Below, piece after piece: positions 40,438-51,400 of a stretch of DNA of 64,000 bases. Position numbers and translations under genes: made by a program. Origin of the DNA: Williamsia sp. (lineage in GTDB: Bacteria > Bacteroidota > Bacteroidia > Chitinophagales > Chitinophagaceae); the NCBI GenBank assembly GCA_015069695.1, contig JADCRZ010000018.1:1-64000 (forward strand), in the 5' to 3' direction. The notes below the pieces were generated by a model that saw only the letters and a list, made by a program, of their open reading frames with translations, did no database searches and had not been told where the DNA came from. Numbering within the stretch: position 1 is the first letter of the stretch; every line of letters starts with the position of its first letter.

Positions 40438-40495
40438 TTTACAGGATGGGAGGGATTCGGGGATCGAATCCCTCCCATCCTGTAAATCATGGTTC
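40429..40495. repeat. Palindromic element A (31-bp perfect arms, 5-nt loop)
   Basis: gaaccatgatttacaggatgggagggattcg-gggat-cgaatccctcccatcctgtaaatcatggttc. Confidence 0.93.
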
Positions 40496-40506
40496 TAGAC
40501 TGACAA

Positions 40507-42396
40507 TCACGCCACGTCGTTCACCAGATCTACCTCTACCCGGAGGTTTTCGATGATAAAGTCCTGGCGTTGCTGGGTGTTTTTGCCCATATAGTATTCG
40601 AGCAGCTGCTGGATATGGGTGTCGGGCATCATCATGACGGGTTGTAAGCGCATGTCGGGACCGATGAACCTTCCAAACTCGTCGGGACTGATTTCACCCA
40701 AGCCTTTGAAGCGGGTGATCTCCGGTTTGTTGCCCAGCTTTTTGATGGCTGCCTGTTTTTCGGCTTCGTCGTAACAATAAATGGTTTCCTGTTTGTTGCG
40801 CACCCGGAATAAGGGTGTTTCCAGGATATATACATGCTTGTTCTTGACCAGGTCGGGAAAGAACTGCAGATAGAAGGTCATCATCAGCAACCGGATATGC
40901 ATGCCGTCTACATCCGCATCGGTAGCGATGATGATGTTGTTGTAGCGCAACCCTTCATATCCCTCTTCGATGTTCAGCGCGTGCTGCAAAAGATTGAACT
41001 CTTCGTTTTCGTATACGATCTTCTTTGTCAGGCCAAAGCAGTTCAGTGGTTTACCGCGCAGGCTGAACACAGCCTGTGTTTCCACGTTTCTGGCCTTGGT
41101 GATAGAGCCGCTGGCCGAATCACCTTCGGTGATAAAGAGGGTGCTTTCTTTTTGCTTTTCAAGAATATTGTTTTTATCCTTTCCGGCTGCCTCATCATTG
41201 TAATGATAGCGGCAATCGCGCAGTTTCTTGTTGTGCAGGTTGGCCTTTTTTGCGCGTTCGTTGGCCAGCTTCTTGATGCCTGCCAGCTCTTTGCGTTCAC
41301 GCTCACTTTGTTCAATGCGCTTTTTTAAGGCTTCTGCAGTTGCCGGATTTTTGTGGAGGTAATCGTTTAGATCCTTTGCCAGGAAATCACCGATAAAGTT
41401 GCGCATGGAAGGACCGTTCTCGTAAACGACCTGCGAGCCCAGCTTGGTTTTTGTCTGGCTTTCAAAAACCGGTTCCTGCACACGCACGGAAATGGCAGCA
41501 CAGATGCTGGCACGGATGTCTGCTACATCATAGTCTTTCTTGTTGTAGAACTCCCGGATGGTTTTTACAAAAGCTTCGCGGAATGCGACCAGGTGGGTTC
41601 CCCCCTGCGTGGTATACTGTCCGTTTACAAAGCTGTAATATTCTTCCCCATACTGGTTTTCGTGGGTGATTGCCACCTCAATGTCTTCCCCCTTCAGGTG
41701 GATGATGGGATAGCGGATCTGCTCTTCATCGGTTTCGCGCACCAGCAGATCGAGCAGTCCGTTCTTGCTGACATACCGTTTGCCGTTGAAGTTGATAACG
41801 AGTCCGGCGTTCAGGTAGCAATAATTCCAGATCTGGCCTTCCAGGTGTTCGTTGATATAATGAAAATTGCGGAATACGGTTTCATCCGGGATGAATGTGA
41901 CCTCGGTTCCGTTCTCCTGGTCTGTTTTTGCTTCCCGGTATTCTTTGGTCAGCAGCCCCCGCTCAAATTCAGCCGTTTTTTCCCGCCCGTCGCGGTAAGC
42001 GGTTACTTTAAAATAATTGCTGAGGGCATTAACGGCCTTGGTACCCACGCCGTTCAGTCCCACGCTTTTCTGAAACGCCTTGCTGTCGTATTTGGCGCCG
42101 GTGTTGATCTTGCTAACCACTTCCACCACCTTGCCCAGCGGAATACCCCGTCCGTAGTCGCGCACGGTCACTGTTTTTCCATCAATGGTAATATCTACAT
42201 GACGGCCATAGCCCATGGTATGTTCGTCGATGCAGTTGTCTATCACTTCTTTGATAAGCACATAGATACCATCGTCCGGGCTGCTGCCATCCCCCAGCTT
42301 GCCGATGTACATACCGGGGCGCAGGCGGATATGCTCCCGCCAGTCGAGGCTTTTTATACTTTCTTCGGTGTAATCAAACTGATTTTTTTCTGCCAT
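40507..42396 (-). CDS. parE: DNA topoisomerase IV subunit B
   Basis: [34 protein letters not shown]...[15 protein letters not shown]...[12 protein letters not shown]. Confidence 0.93.
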   Translation of the reverse strand: MAEKNQFDYTEESIKSLDWREHIRLRPGMYIGKLGDGSSPDDGIYVLIKEVIDNCIDEHTMGYGRHVDITIDGKTVTVRDYGRGIPLGKVVEVVSKINTGAKYDSKAFQKSVGLNGVGTKAVNALSNYFKVTAYRDGREKTAEFERGLLTKEYREAKTDQENGTEVTFIPDETVFRNFHYINEHLEGQIWNYCYLNAGLVINFNGKRYVSKNGLLDLLVRETDEEQIRYPIIHLKGEDIEVAITHENQYGEEYYSFVNGQYTTQGGTHLVAFREAFVKTIREFYNKKDYDVADIRASICAAISVRVQEPVFESQTKTKLGSQVVYENGPSMRNFIGDFLAKDLNDYLHKNPATAEALKKRIEQSERERKELAGIKKLANERAKKANLHNKKLRDCRYHYNDEAAGKDKNNILEKQKESTLFITEGDSASGSITKARNVETQAVFSLRGKPLNCFGLTKKIVYENEEFNLLQHALNIEEGYEGLRYNNIIIATDADVDGMHIRLLMMTFYLQFFPDLVKNKHVYILETPLFRVRNKQETIYCYDEAEKQAAIKKLGNKPEITRFKGLGEISPDEFGRFIGPDMRLQPVMMMPDTHIQQLLEYYMGKNTQQRQDFIIENLRVEVDLVNDVA

Positions 42397-42727
42397 ATCG
42401 TTCTGTAAAATTGTTTGGTTGGGGTTGATAAAACCGGTTCCAATAATAACAAAGTAAAGGAATAAAAGATGAATTTTTGTCTAAATTTTTTAGCAAAACC
42501 CGGAATGTTTTTTGGCCTTCGTAGAATACAAACCAGGAGCGCACCCCCAAAAGCCGGCGCTGCAAAAAGGACATCAAAAACAGATTTTTTATAATTGTAT
42601 ATGTAAACAACCTGGATTTTTATCCTTACATTCGGGATTATCCATTTTCTTCCGGTTGCTGCTGTCCCAGAACCCACTTCCTATCCAAGAACCCGTTGCA
42701 TGCTATCAGGACTTACAACGCAACACC

Positions 42728-43198
42728 ATGAAAAAAATTCTGCTGGTTGAAGACGACCCCGAGATCGTGATGCTGCTTCATCTCCATTTTTCTTTGCCTG
42801 ACTATAGCCTGGCTGTATGTAGTGAGGGTAAGGAAGCCATCGCAAAAGCAGTGAATGATTTTTATGACCTGATCATATTAGACAGGTCCCTGCCTGACAT
42901 AGACGGAGTAGAAGTCTGCAAAACCCTGGTCAGCAAAAAACTGAACCGCCCGATCATCATGCTGGCTTCCGGGCCGGACATAGACATCGTACAGGCCTTG
43001 GGAGCGGGTGCAGATAATTATATAGCCAAACCTTTCAGCATGCTTGAACTGCAGGAGCGTGTAAAAGCGCTGATCCGCCGGGCAGATCAAATTCAAATGA
43101 CACAAACAGATTGCGGAAAAGAGGGCCAGACAGACGGAAGTGCCATCAGAAAGGATGGGAAAAGGTCAAACTTCCAGGGCCCTGTGAACTTGAGCTAA
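42728..43198 (+). CDS. OmpR-like response regulator reduced to the receiver domain
   Basis: MKKILLVEDDPEIVMLL...DLIILDRSLPDIDG...GADNYIAKPFSMLEL; no in-frame wHTH. Confidence 0.85.
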   Translation: MKKILLVEDDPEIVMLLHLHFSLPDYSLAVCSEGKEAIAKAVNDFYDLIILDRSLPDIDGVEVCKTLVSKKLNRPIIMLASGPDIDIVQALGAGADNYIAKPFSMLELQERVKALIRRADQIQMTQTDCGKEGQTDGSAIRKDGKRSNFQGPVNLS

Positions 43199-43389
43199 CA
43201 GCGAAAAAACCTGCTCTCTTGCATTTGCCTGCCGCAAATCCCGTTGAAACAGGTAGCAGGCAGCTCCCCTATATCACTACCCGGCGTGCACGCTGCCGGT
43301 CTGAAGAAAAAGACCATCTCTGTTCCCCTTTCCTAAGCATTGGCGTAGAAAGACCTACCCGGTATAAAATCCATGCCTTTTACTTGTAA
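43111..43389 (+). pseudogene. Out-of-frame remnant of the response-regulator DNA-binding domain
   Basis: Alternate frame reads DRRKCHQKGWEKVKLPGPCELELTAKKPALLHLPAANP, resembling the LTAKEFxLLxLLAxNPG wHTH entry. Confidence 0.6.
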
Positions 43390-43453
43390 GGTTCTGTCGA
43401 CATGGGAATGGTTTTTTGGATGTTGCATCTGAACATCTTAAAAAACCAATGGT

Positions 43454-44098
43454 ATGAAGTACATTAAATTTCTCAGCATACTGTGTAGCATCGGCTTAAT
43501 GATTTCATGCGGCAGCAGTACAAAAGTAACATCGAGCTGGAAGGCAGAAGGAGCTGCTTCCAATTCAACTTCGTTAAAGAAAATAATGGTGGTGGCCCTG
43601 TTGCCGGAGAAAGACCGGAACCTTCAACAGGTGATGGAAAAAGGATTGGTAGACAAGCTGGCAGAAAAGAACATCCAGGCTTTTTCAGCTTATCAGCAGT
43701 ACGGTCCCAACAGCATTTCCAGAAATGAACGGCAGGCGCTCAAACGGATCAAAAAAAGCGGTGTAGATGGCGTAATCACCATCGTACTGCTCGACAAACA
43801 AAAAGAGCGCGACTATGTACCCGGCAATGTTATGGCGCGCCCGTACGGGTTTTACTACAACCGTTTCTGGGGCTATTACACCACCGTTTACGACCGGGTA
43901 TACACACCGGGCTATTATGAAACCAACACCAATTATTTTTTCGAAAGCAATCTGTACAGCCTCAATGCCGACAAATTGCTTTACTCTGCGCAAACCGAAT
44001 CTTTCGATCCCTCTTCCACCGAGCGGCTGGCAAAAGAATACAGCAAGAGCATCGTGGAAGACATGTCGAAAGGCGGCGTGCTGGTGGCGGGGAGATAA
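43454..44098 (+). CDS. DUF4136-like lipoprotein
   Basis: GLMISCGSSTKVTSSWKAEGA, KKIMVVALLPEKDRNLQQVMEKGLVDKL. Confidence 0.7.
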   Translation: MKYIKFLSILCSIGLMISCGSSTKVTSSWKAEGAASNSTSLKKIMVVALLPEKDRNLQQVMEKGLVDKLAEKNIQAFSAYQQYGPNSISRNERQALKRIKKSGVDGVITIVLLDKQKERDYVPGNVMARPYGFYYNRFWGYYTTVYDRVYTPGYYETNTNYFFESNLYSLNADKLLYSAQTESFDPSSTERLAKEYSKSIVEDMSKGGVLVAGR

Positions 44099-44113
44099 TT
44101 TTTACCAGAAGAA

Positions 44114-44163
44114 ACTAAAAAAGGAAAGGGTTGCTGTAGATCATGCAACCCTTTCCTTTTTTG
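44114..44163. terminator. Bidirectional terminator
   Basis: aaaaaaggaaagggttgc...gcaaccctttccttttttgg. Confidence 0.88.
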
Positions 44164-44183
44164 GCTGGCAATATAGAAACTTC

Positions 44184-45437
44184 TTACAAACTGATCACCC
44201 TCACCCGCTGCGGTGAAGGATAGCCACCCCCACGATAATATCCTCTGTTGTTGAACTGCCTGTAATTTCCAGCAGGCTTTTTCACCTTCTTCATAAAGCT
44301 GAAAGACACACCAAAATTCACGACATAATCCGCGAAAGCGGCGTCGCCGATGTAATAGGTTTTGGTAAGATCGGTGCGGATTTTATCCGGTACGCTTTGC
44401 AGGCGGTTGCGCTCGAGGGCGACCGGCACGTTGACAAATGCAGTGAACTTTTTTGCTTTGTATGACAAGCTAGGGTCAGCGGTGATCACATAGCCGGGCC
44501 GGCGGAAGCCATTGCTGCCACCTGCCAGGTCTCTTACCGGTACGCCATCGATGCGGGCACCGGCTCCCAGCGTGAATTTGCTGATGGTAATGTTTGCACC
44601 GAGGCGGGCCATGTACTGATCGGGTACGCTCATCACATCACTGCCATAAGCGATCGTTGCTGCAGAAGGGGTTCTGCCGCGGGCAGTAGATACGCCGTTT
44701 GTTTCGCGCGGATTTACCAGGTAATACAGGTTGGTATACAAACTTACCTTCTTGCCCAGGTTGTAAAAGCCGTTCAGTTCGGTGTTCATGCCCAGGCCGC
44801 CATCACCCAATTGGATCGATTGGTCAACGGGTCCCAATACCCTGCCGCCGCTGGCAGATGTAATAAAGTAATCATTGGCCCGGTAATTTCCGGTAGGCAG
44901 CTTCACACCCAATCCGCCCTGCAGGTTGAAGCGCTTGGATGTTTTGGGATTCATGAGCCATCTGTATGCCGTTACGCGGATATCACCCAATCCGGCATCA
45001 CCCGTAGAATGTCTTTGTCCATCACTGTGTTCATAAAGAGAAGACCGGTCGTTGATGCTGAGAGGTACGCCCACGCTCACAGACCAGCGTTGGTTAAAAA
45101 TGCGTGTTACGCTCAGGTCAAGCGTATAGCTTTTGTTGATCACTTCGGTTCCCTGGGTGTAACGTTGTTTTTGCTCATCCGTACCGGAGAAATGCCTGAA
45201 CGATTGGAAATAACGGTTCGCGGCAGAGAAGGTCCAACCGGATGTACTGGCCTTTTTGGCGGCCCCCTTTGCACTGTACCCTTTTGGTCCCATTCTGTAA
45301 CCAGGGGCGGACGGATAGCCGGGGCGTTGCATAAACATACCGCTGCCTCCCGGACTGCGCATCCCTACACAACCCTGCGAATACATCTTGGTGGAAACAA
45401 GGGTGCAGAGCACCAGCATGGCGTAGATTTTCTTCAT
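44184..45437 (-). CDS. Outer-membrane transporter-like beta-barrel (phenol MetA-pathway type)
   Basis: QGCVGMRSPGG..., alternating beta-strand pattern, GGLGVKLPTGNY. Confidence 0.6.
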   Translation of the reverse strand: MKKIYAMLVLCTLVSTKMYSQGCVGMRSPGGSGMFMQRPGYPSAPGYRMGPKGYSAKGAAKKASTSGWTFSAANRYFQSFRHFSGTDEQKQRYTQGTEVINKSYTLDLSVTRIFNQRWSVSVGVPLSINDRSSLYEHSDGQRHSTGDAGLGDIRVTAYRWLMNPKTSKRFNLQGGLGVKLPTGNYRANDYFITSASGGRVLGPVDQSIQLGDGGLGMNTELNGFYNLGKKVSLYTNLYYLVNPRETNGVSTARGRTPSAATIAYGSDVMSVPDQYMARLGANITISKFTLGAGARIDGVPVRDLAGGSNGFRRPGYVITADPSLSYKAKKFTAFVNVPVALERNRLQSVPDKIRTDLTKTYYIGDAAFADYVVNFGVSFSFMKKVKKPAGNYRQFNNRGYYRGGGYPSPQRVRVISL

Positions 45438-45647
45438 AACATTAGATTTTGTTTAACAACAATTTACCTCTATTAGGAGTGCATTCCAAAAAAATGTTGC
45501 TGGTTGAACCTTGATTGCGCTGATTTTAGGATAGAGCGGATTATTTGAATGATATATGGTAATTTATATGGGGAGAACTGTTTTGATAGCTGAGTTTTTA
45601 TACAATCGTCTTCTTCTTTCATCTTCAAATTCAAGTACAGCATCAAG

Positions 45648-47825
45648 TTAATTAGCAATCACATCTTCCCCCGGATGATAAGTCATCTCCACATGCTTCA
45701 GTACATCTTCTTTATAAAACAAAACATCTTTGAAACTGCCCTCCAGGTACATGGCCGCCTGGTCAGTAAAATGCTTGGAACGGGGATCGCTCCTTTCGCC
45801 GCCGGTAAGGATTGATTTGGCAGTTACCTTTTTTCCAAATTCAATGGCGGCAATAAAGCTGTTGCCCCGGGTGCCATAGCGGAGCTTGGTACCGGGAAAG
45901 CGCACACCTTCAAATGCAGGCAAAGAGCCCCAGGTTGAAGAAGCCAGTCCGGAGGGCAGACTAGGCTGATTGTCATCAAACTTTTCATCCAGTCCTCCCG
46001 TAAGCCGCTGGTACCGGTTGATCTGTCCCCACGGTGTTTTCCAGGAACCGTATTTGTTTTTCAGATCAGCCAGTACTTCTTTCAATGCAAGCAGAAGATT
46101 GTCTCCGGGCACTTTTTCCATGGAAGCTTGCAGTTCATCAAAACCTCTTCTTGGCAGCTGCGGATACACCCGGTATGCCCATTCGATCGCGAGCGCAGTA
46201 GGTACGGAAGCGACGCCGCTTTTTTTATCCCAGCCTTGCAGCAGGTCAACAGGTTCTTTTAATTCCTGTTTTAAAGAATCATTTCCATGCTGCTCGTAAG
46301 CCTTGAAAAGCGGGGGCAGCAGCACATCAAAGGCAGCCAGCGTATGGTCATATCCTGCTGCGATGGTTTTGTCGAGGGTAAAGCCGCTGCCAGCACTTAA
46401 CACCCGTGCGGCGTTGACGGCCCGGAAGTTTTCTGCATCCGGGGCCATGTAAGCAGGATAATCCCCTTTGCGCGGACTGCTGGCACCCGACGCGGTAAAC
46501 GGAGTAGAGTTGCAGTTTTGGATCCAGCCGCTGGCAGGATTGTAAATATGAACGGTTTCATTGAGCGGGTGCAATCCCTTCCATTCGGTGGCCGATGTGC
46601 TGCCGTCTACAGGCTGCTGCCAGTTGAGGCTGGGATCACGCCGGGGCATAAAATTGCCATGCCAGTAAGCGATGTTTCCTTTGTCATCCGCAAAAACAGT
46701 GTTATTGGAATTGTTGGAAAGCAGCTGCATGGTTTTTTCAAACTCGGCAAAGCCATGGGCCTTGGTACGCAGCCAGGACTGCCGCAAAGCATTGAGGGAA
46801 CGGTTGTTTTCTTTCAGGCTCAGCCATTTGCCGTTCCGGCTGCCCACCACCGGACCATGATGGGTATAATAAGCTGTAACCGGAAGCTCCACCAGCCCAT
46901 CTCCCTTTTTGTACCGGATGACCAGTTTCTTTGTACGCACCGGCTTCCATGCATTGTCATATTGATAGAACACAGAGTCACCTCTTTTTACGATTTTTTC
47001 TTCGTACAGGTCAGACACATCGGCAATGCTGGAAGTGTGCATCCAGCCGCAATGTTCATTGAAGCCCTGGTATACAAAGAACTGTCCCCAGGTTACTGCA
47101 CCGTACGCCTGCAGTCCTTCCTCACTCACCATCTGCACTTCCGGGCGGAAGTAGAATGTAACATGGGGGTTTATATAGAGAATAGCATTCTTTGACGCTG
47201 TTTTGGAAGGCCCGATGGCAAAGCCGTTGGAGCCCGTTATGCTGGCTGCGGGATCTTCCACACCACCCCTCAGCATAGCGGATGCATTTACATTCAGCGG
47301 ATAGAGTTCGCGCATATCGCGGGTGGTGAGTCCGCCGGTTTGTGTGGCTCCTATACTGCCATCGGTAAACATAAGGGCATACCAGGGCTCGAAGCGCTTG
47401 AGCACAGCCGGCTTTACATGGGGATGCAGGGCAAGATAATAGTTCACGCCATCGGCAAAAGCATCCAGCAGCTTCTTAAATGGGGCCGGACTTTCCTTAT
47501 AATCCCGGATCGCAGCTGCTGTATCTTCTATCAACTGGAGCTGGAGGTCGTTGTAAACACCTCTTTCCCCATCTACTTCAGCGAGCCTGCCCATCACCTG
47601 CAGGTAGTTTCTTTCCATGCGCACAAAATCATCTTCACATTGTGCGTACATGATGCCAAACACTGCATCTGCATCTGTTTTTCCATATACGTGCGGAATG
47701 CCCCAGTTGTCGCGGATAATGGTAACACGCCGGGCCTCCTGTTTATAACGGTCGGTTTCCAGTTTGGTAAAGGTTTGGGTAAAACCAACAAGGGGAAAGA
47801 GTAAGCAAAGAAAGACAAATCTCAT
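45648..47825 (-). CDS. Penicillin acylase (S45) family protein
   Basis: VTIIRDNWGIPHVYGKTDADAVFGIMYAQCEDDF...ITGSNGFAIGPSKT. Confidence 0.93.
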   Translation of the reverse strand: MRFVFLCLLFPLVGFTQTFTKLETDRYKQEARRVTIIRDNWGIPHVYGKTDADAVFGIMYAQCEDDFVRMERNYLQVMGRLAEVDGERGVYNDLQLQLIEDTAAAIRDYKESPAPFKKLLDAFADGVNYYLALHPHVKPAVLKRFEPWYALMFTDGSIGATQTGGLTTRDMRELYPLNVNASAMLRGGVEDPAASITGSNGFAIGPSKTASKNAILYINPHVTFYFRPEVQMVSEEGLQAYGAVTWGQFFVYQGFNEHCGWMHTSSIADVSDLYEEKIVKRGDSVFYQYDNAWKPVRTKKLVIRYKKGDGLVELPVTAYYTHHGPVVGSRNGKWLSLKENNRSLNALRQSWLRTKAHGFAEFEKTMQLLSNNSNNTVFADDKGNIAYWHGNFMPRRDPSLNWQQPVDGSTSATEWKGLHPLNETVHIYNPASGWIQNCNSTPFTASGASSPRKGDYPAYMAPDAENFRAVNAARVLSAGSGFTLDKTIAAGYDHTLAAFDVLLPPLFKAYEQHGNDSLKQELKEPVDLLQGWDKKSGVASVPTALAIEWAYRVYPQLPRRGFDELQASMEKVPGDNLLLALKEVLADLKNKYGSWKTPWGQINRYQRLTGGLDEKFDDNQPSLPSGLASSTWGSLPAFEGVRFPGTKLRYGTRGNSFIAAIEFGKKVTAKSILTGGERSDPRSKHFTDQAAMYLEGSFKDVLFYKEDVLKHVEMTYHPGEDVIAN

Positions 47826-48042
47826 AGCAGTTTTATTGGTGATGTTGATTGTCTAAGTTAGCTGAATCTGCAAAGAAAGCGGCGTCCATTTTATCAGCTT
47901 GTTTCCAGATCCATTTTTTTATCCACGGGCTGCAGGTTGTATTTTCGCGTGGTGCCTCCGGCATCAACCAGTATCAAACTTTGTATGCCTGTATGCTGTT
48001 TCATCGTTTACAAAGCTTAATACCTGCCACAGGTCCGTCTGT

Positions 48043-48687
48043 TTGAAAAATTATTATACCATACTCGAAGTACCGCCAGCTGCTACCCCGCACGACATCA
48101 AAAAAGCTTACCGCAGGCTGGCTATGCAATACCACCCGGACAAGAACCCCGACAACACAGCAGCCGAATCGCAGTTCAGGGAAATCCAGGAAGCTTATCA
48201 TATCCTGTCTGATCCGGAGCGGCGGTCGGCCTATAACCAGCGCCGTTGGTACCGGCACCATACAGCACCAGCAGCCCAGGAAGCGGTAAACCCGGCTTCC
48301 CTCCTGCAAAAAGCATGGCAGCTGAACCGCTATATCAGCACCATTGATCCCGGATTTTTGAACCTGAAAGCACTCTATAAATACATAAGCGGATACCTGC
48401 TGGGTAAAGATTCCATGCAGCTGCTCCGGGAGGCAAACGATCCGCACGTAAATCAGCAGATCATAACAGCTATCCTTCCCGTCATCAAACCCCTGCGCTA
48501 TGAACCGGCGAAAAGCATCTGCAGCCAGCTTCAACAGCTTGCCGGAACAGATGCCTCTGCCCTCCGCAAGATCGACCTGTTTGTAAAACAAAAAAAGCTG
48601 GCCAGCTACTGGGAGAAGTACCAGCAAGCCCTGGTTATCATCGTTACCGGATTGTTATGCTGGTTGATTTACCTGGTGAGCAAATAA
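48043..48687 (+). CDS. DnaJ-domain protein
   Basis: [39 protein letters not shown] start inferred; C-terminal TM helix. Confidence 0.88.
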   Translation: MKNYYTILEVPPAATPHDIKKAYRRLAMQYHPDKNPDNTAAESQFREIQEAYHILSDPERRSAYNQRRWYRHHTAPAAQEAVNPASLLQKAWQLNRYISTIDPGFLNLKALYKYISGYLLGKDSMQLLREANDPHVNQQIITAILPVIKPLRYEPAKSICSQLQQLAGTDASALRKIDLFVKQKKLASYWEKYQQALVIIVTGLLCWLIYLVSK

Positions 48688-48787
48688 GGGGAAAGCCGTA
48701 CATTTAAACTGCTCAAAATAGATGAGCAAGTTGACACGCCGGTTCTACGGACCGAGGTACACAGCCTATGAGCACAAACAAATCCAT

Positions 48788-51400
48788 ATGATAAAATTTC
48801 TGGCCCTCTTTGCAGCCTCCGGTTTCTTTTTTTCTGTGGCTGCACAAACCAATTCCAGCAATGACCAGTATCCTTTCCGCAATCCATCCCTTTCCATCGA
48901 AGCCCGGGTGAGCGACCTGGTGTCAAGGCTCACGCTGGAAGAAAAAGTAGGACAGATGGTAAATGGAGCGCCCGCCATTCCGCGGCTGGGCGTACCTGCA
49001 CACAACTGGTGGAACGAGGCCCTGCATGGCGTGGCCCGCACGGGGTATAACGTGACCGTATACCCGCAGGCGATCGGCATGGCAGCTACGTTTGATACGG
49101 CCACCATGTACCGCATGGCTGATTATACAGCAGAAGAAGGAAGGGCTATTTACAACGACAACGTGCGCAAAGGCAAGCCTGGCGGCCAGTACGAAGGACT
49201 CACCTACTGGACGCCCAATATCAATATCTTCCGCGATCCGCGCTGGGGGCGCGGACAGGAAACCTATGGCGAAGATCCTTATCTCACCGGCATGATGGGC
49301 AGGGCATTTGTAACCGGCCTGCAGGGCAATGACCCTCTTTACCTCAAAGCCGCTGCCTGTGCCAAGCACTATGCCGTGCACAGCGGTCCTGAACCCAGCC
49401 GCCATACGTTTGATGTATCACCCAGCAAATACGATCTGTGGGATACGTATCTGCCGGCTTTTCATGAGCTGGTGGTACGCGCCAAAGTAGCAGGCGTGAT
49501 GTGCGCTTACAATGCCATCGAAGGACAACCCTGCTGCGGCAGCGACCTGCTGATGACAGACATCCTGCGCAACCAGTGGAACTTTACCGGCTATGTGACT
49601 TCCGATTGTGGGGCCATCACTGATTTTTTCCGGTTTCACAAAACACACCCCGATGCAGAAAGCGCTTCTGCTGATGCCGTGCTGCACAGCACCGATGTTG
49701 ATTGCGGCAACGCTTATCCTGCCCTGGTAAAAGCAGTAAAAGACGGAAAGATAACCGAACAGCAGCTGGATGTCTCGCTCAAACGCCTGTTCACCATCCG
49801 CTTCCGGCTGGGCCAGTTTGATGCCAACAACAAGTACAACAGCATTACCATGGCTTCGCTGGAAAGTGAAGCGCACAAAGCACAGTCCCTCAAAATGGCG
49901 CGGCAGTCTATTGTCCTGCTCAAGAACGAAGGCAACTTGCTGCCCCTGCGCAAAACCCTGAAAAAGATCGTTGTGCTGGGGCCCAATGCCGACAATCCGG
50001 TTACAGTTTTGGGCAACTACAATGGCAAGCCGTCCCGGATCATTACCCCCCTGATGGGAATCAAACAGGCTGTCGGCAGCGGCACAGAAGTAGTTTACCA
50101 GCAGGCCGTCAATTTTGTAAACGATACCATCTTTGAAGCAGAGGACATCAGCAACCAGTTCTCCATCGACGGGCACAAAGGCTTCCGGGCAGATTACTTT
50201 CAAAACCGGGAACTCAGCGGCGCACCTGTGCTCACGCGCACCGAAGAAAAGATAGACTACGACTGGAACGGCGGCGTACTGATGGCCGGCAAATTTCCGG
50301 CAGAGAACATGTCTGTGCGCTGGACGGCCGATTATACGCCTGATAAAGACGGCAGCATCACACTGGAACTGGGTGGCGATGATGGGTATCGGCTGCGCGT
50401 AGACAGCGCCACAGTGATCAACGACTGGGGCATCCACCGTTTCCGCTCTGCCAAATACACGCTGCAAACCCGGCGGGGCATGCGGGTTCGCATTACCATC
50501 GAATACTTCAACCGGGATGCCGGGGCCTCTGTGCGCTTTGGTGCGGGGCACTGGATCAAACCCGATCCTGCAGCCATTGCTGCCAGTGCAAAAGATGCGG
50601 ATGCCATCATCTACATCGGCGGCATCTCTCCGGTACTGGAAGGAGAAGAGATGGGTGTAAACCTGCCGGGTTTCAGCGGCGGCGACCGGACCTCCATCGC
50701 CTTGCCTGCCGTGCAAACCAACCTGATCAAAGCACTCAAGGAAACCGGTAAACCTGTTGTGTTTGTTATGATGACAGGCAGCGCCCTTGCCATTCCCTGG
50801 GAAGCAGACAATATACCTGCCATCGTAAATGCATGGTATGGCGGCCAGTTTGCCGGAACAGCCCTCGCCGATGTGCTGTTCGGCGACTACAACCCAGCCG
50901 GCCGGCTGCCTGTTACTTTTTACCGCAGCGAAAAAGACCTGCCGGCTTTTGATGACTATACCATGGAAGGACGTACCTATCGCTATTTCAAAGGCCAGCC
51001 CTTGTTTCCGTTCGGATACGGACTAAGCTATACCAGCTTCCGCTACAGCGCACTCTACCTCGGCGCCGGGACAACCCGGGCTACCGCTGTAACAGCCACT
51101 GTACGGGTAACCAATACCGGCAAGCGGGACGGAGAAGAAGTAGTTCAACTGTACGTATCACACCCCGGCCAGCAGGGCAAAGCACCGCTCAGGGCGCTGA
51201 AAGGATTCAAACGCATAGCCCTCAAAGCAGGAGAAACCAAAAATCTTACTTTCATGCTGACGGAGGAAGACATCTCCCTGGTTGACCCCAACGGAACGCT
51301 CAAAAAAGCCCCCGGCACGCTGCGCATAAGCATCGGCGGTAGTCAACCCACAGAACAGGCAAAAGCAGCGGGGACAGTAGTGGAGGGAACGGTGAAGTAG
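48788..51400 (+). CDS. Glycoside hydrolase family 3 with PA14 insertion
   Basis: CAKHYAVHSGPEP, GYVTSDCGAI, PA14-like GFRADYFQNRELSG...GDDGYRLRVD. Confidence 0.93.
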   Translation: MIKFLALFAASGFFFSVAAQTNSSNDQYPFRNPSLSIEARVSDLVSRLTLEEKVGQMVNGAPAIPRLGVPAHNWWNEALHGVARTGYNVTVYPQAIGMAATFDTATMYRMADYTAEEGRAIYNDNVRKGKPGGQYEGLTYWTPNINIFRDPRWGRGQETYGEDPYLTGMMGRAFVTGLQGNDPLYLKAAACAKHYAVHSGPEPSRHTFDVSPSKYDLWDTYLPAFHELVVRAKVAGVMCAYNAIEGQPCCGSDLLMTDILRNQWNFTGYVTSDCGAITDFFRFHKTHPDAESASADAVLHSTDVDCGNAYPALVKAVKDGKITEQQLDVSLKRLFTIRFRLGQFDANNKYNSITMASLESEAHKAQSLKMARQSIVLLKNEGNLLPLRKTLKKIVVLGPNADNPVTVLGNYNGKPSRIITPLMGIKQAVGSGTEVVYQQAVNFVNDTIFEAEDISNQFSIDGHKGFRADYFQNRELSGAPVLTRTEEKIDYDWNGGVLMAGKFPAENMSVRWTADYTPDKDGSITLELGGDDGYRLRVDSATVINDWGIHRFRSAKYTLQTRRGMRVRITIEYFNRDAGASVRFGAGHWIKPDPAAIAASAKDADAIIYIGGISPVLEGEEMGVNLPGFSGGDRTSIALPAVQTNLIKALKETGKPVVFVMMTGSALAIPWEADNIPAIVNAWYGGQFAGTALADVLFGDYNPAGRLPVTFYRSEKDLPAFDDYTMEGRTYRYFKGQPLFPFGYGLSYTSFRYSALYLGAGTTRATAVTATVRVTNTGKRDGEEVVQLYVSHPGQQGKAPLRALKGFKRIALKAGETKNLTFMLTEEDISLVDPNGTLKKAPGTLRISIGGSQPTEQAKAAGTVVEGTVK

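Noticed and set aside
41593-42408. 271-aa antisense ORF over parE
   Set aside because: Opposite-strand shadow of a conserved topoisomerase gene.
49418-50716. Long 432-aa antisense ORF within GH3
   Set aside because: Mirror of a strongly coding GC-rich gene; antisense ORF artefact with no recognisable domain.
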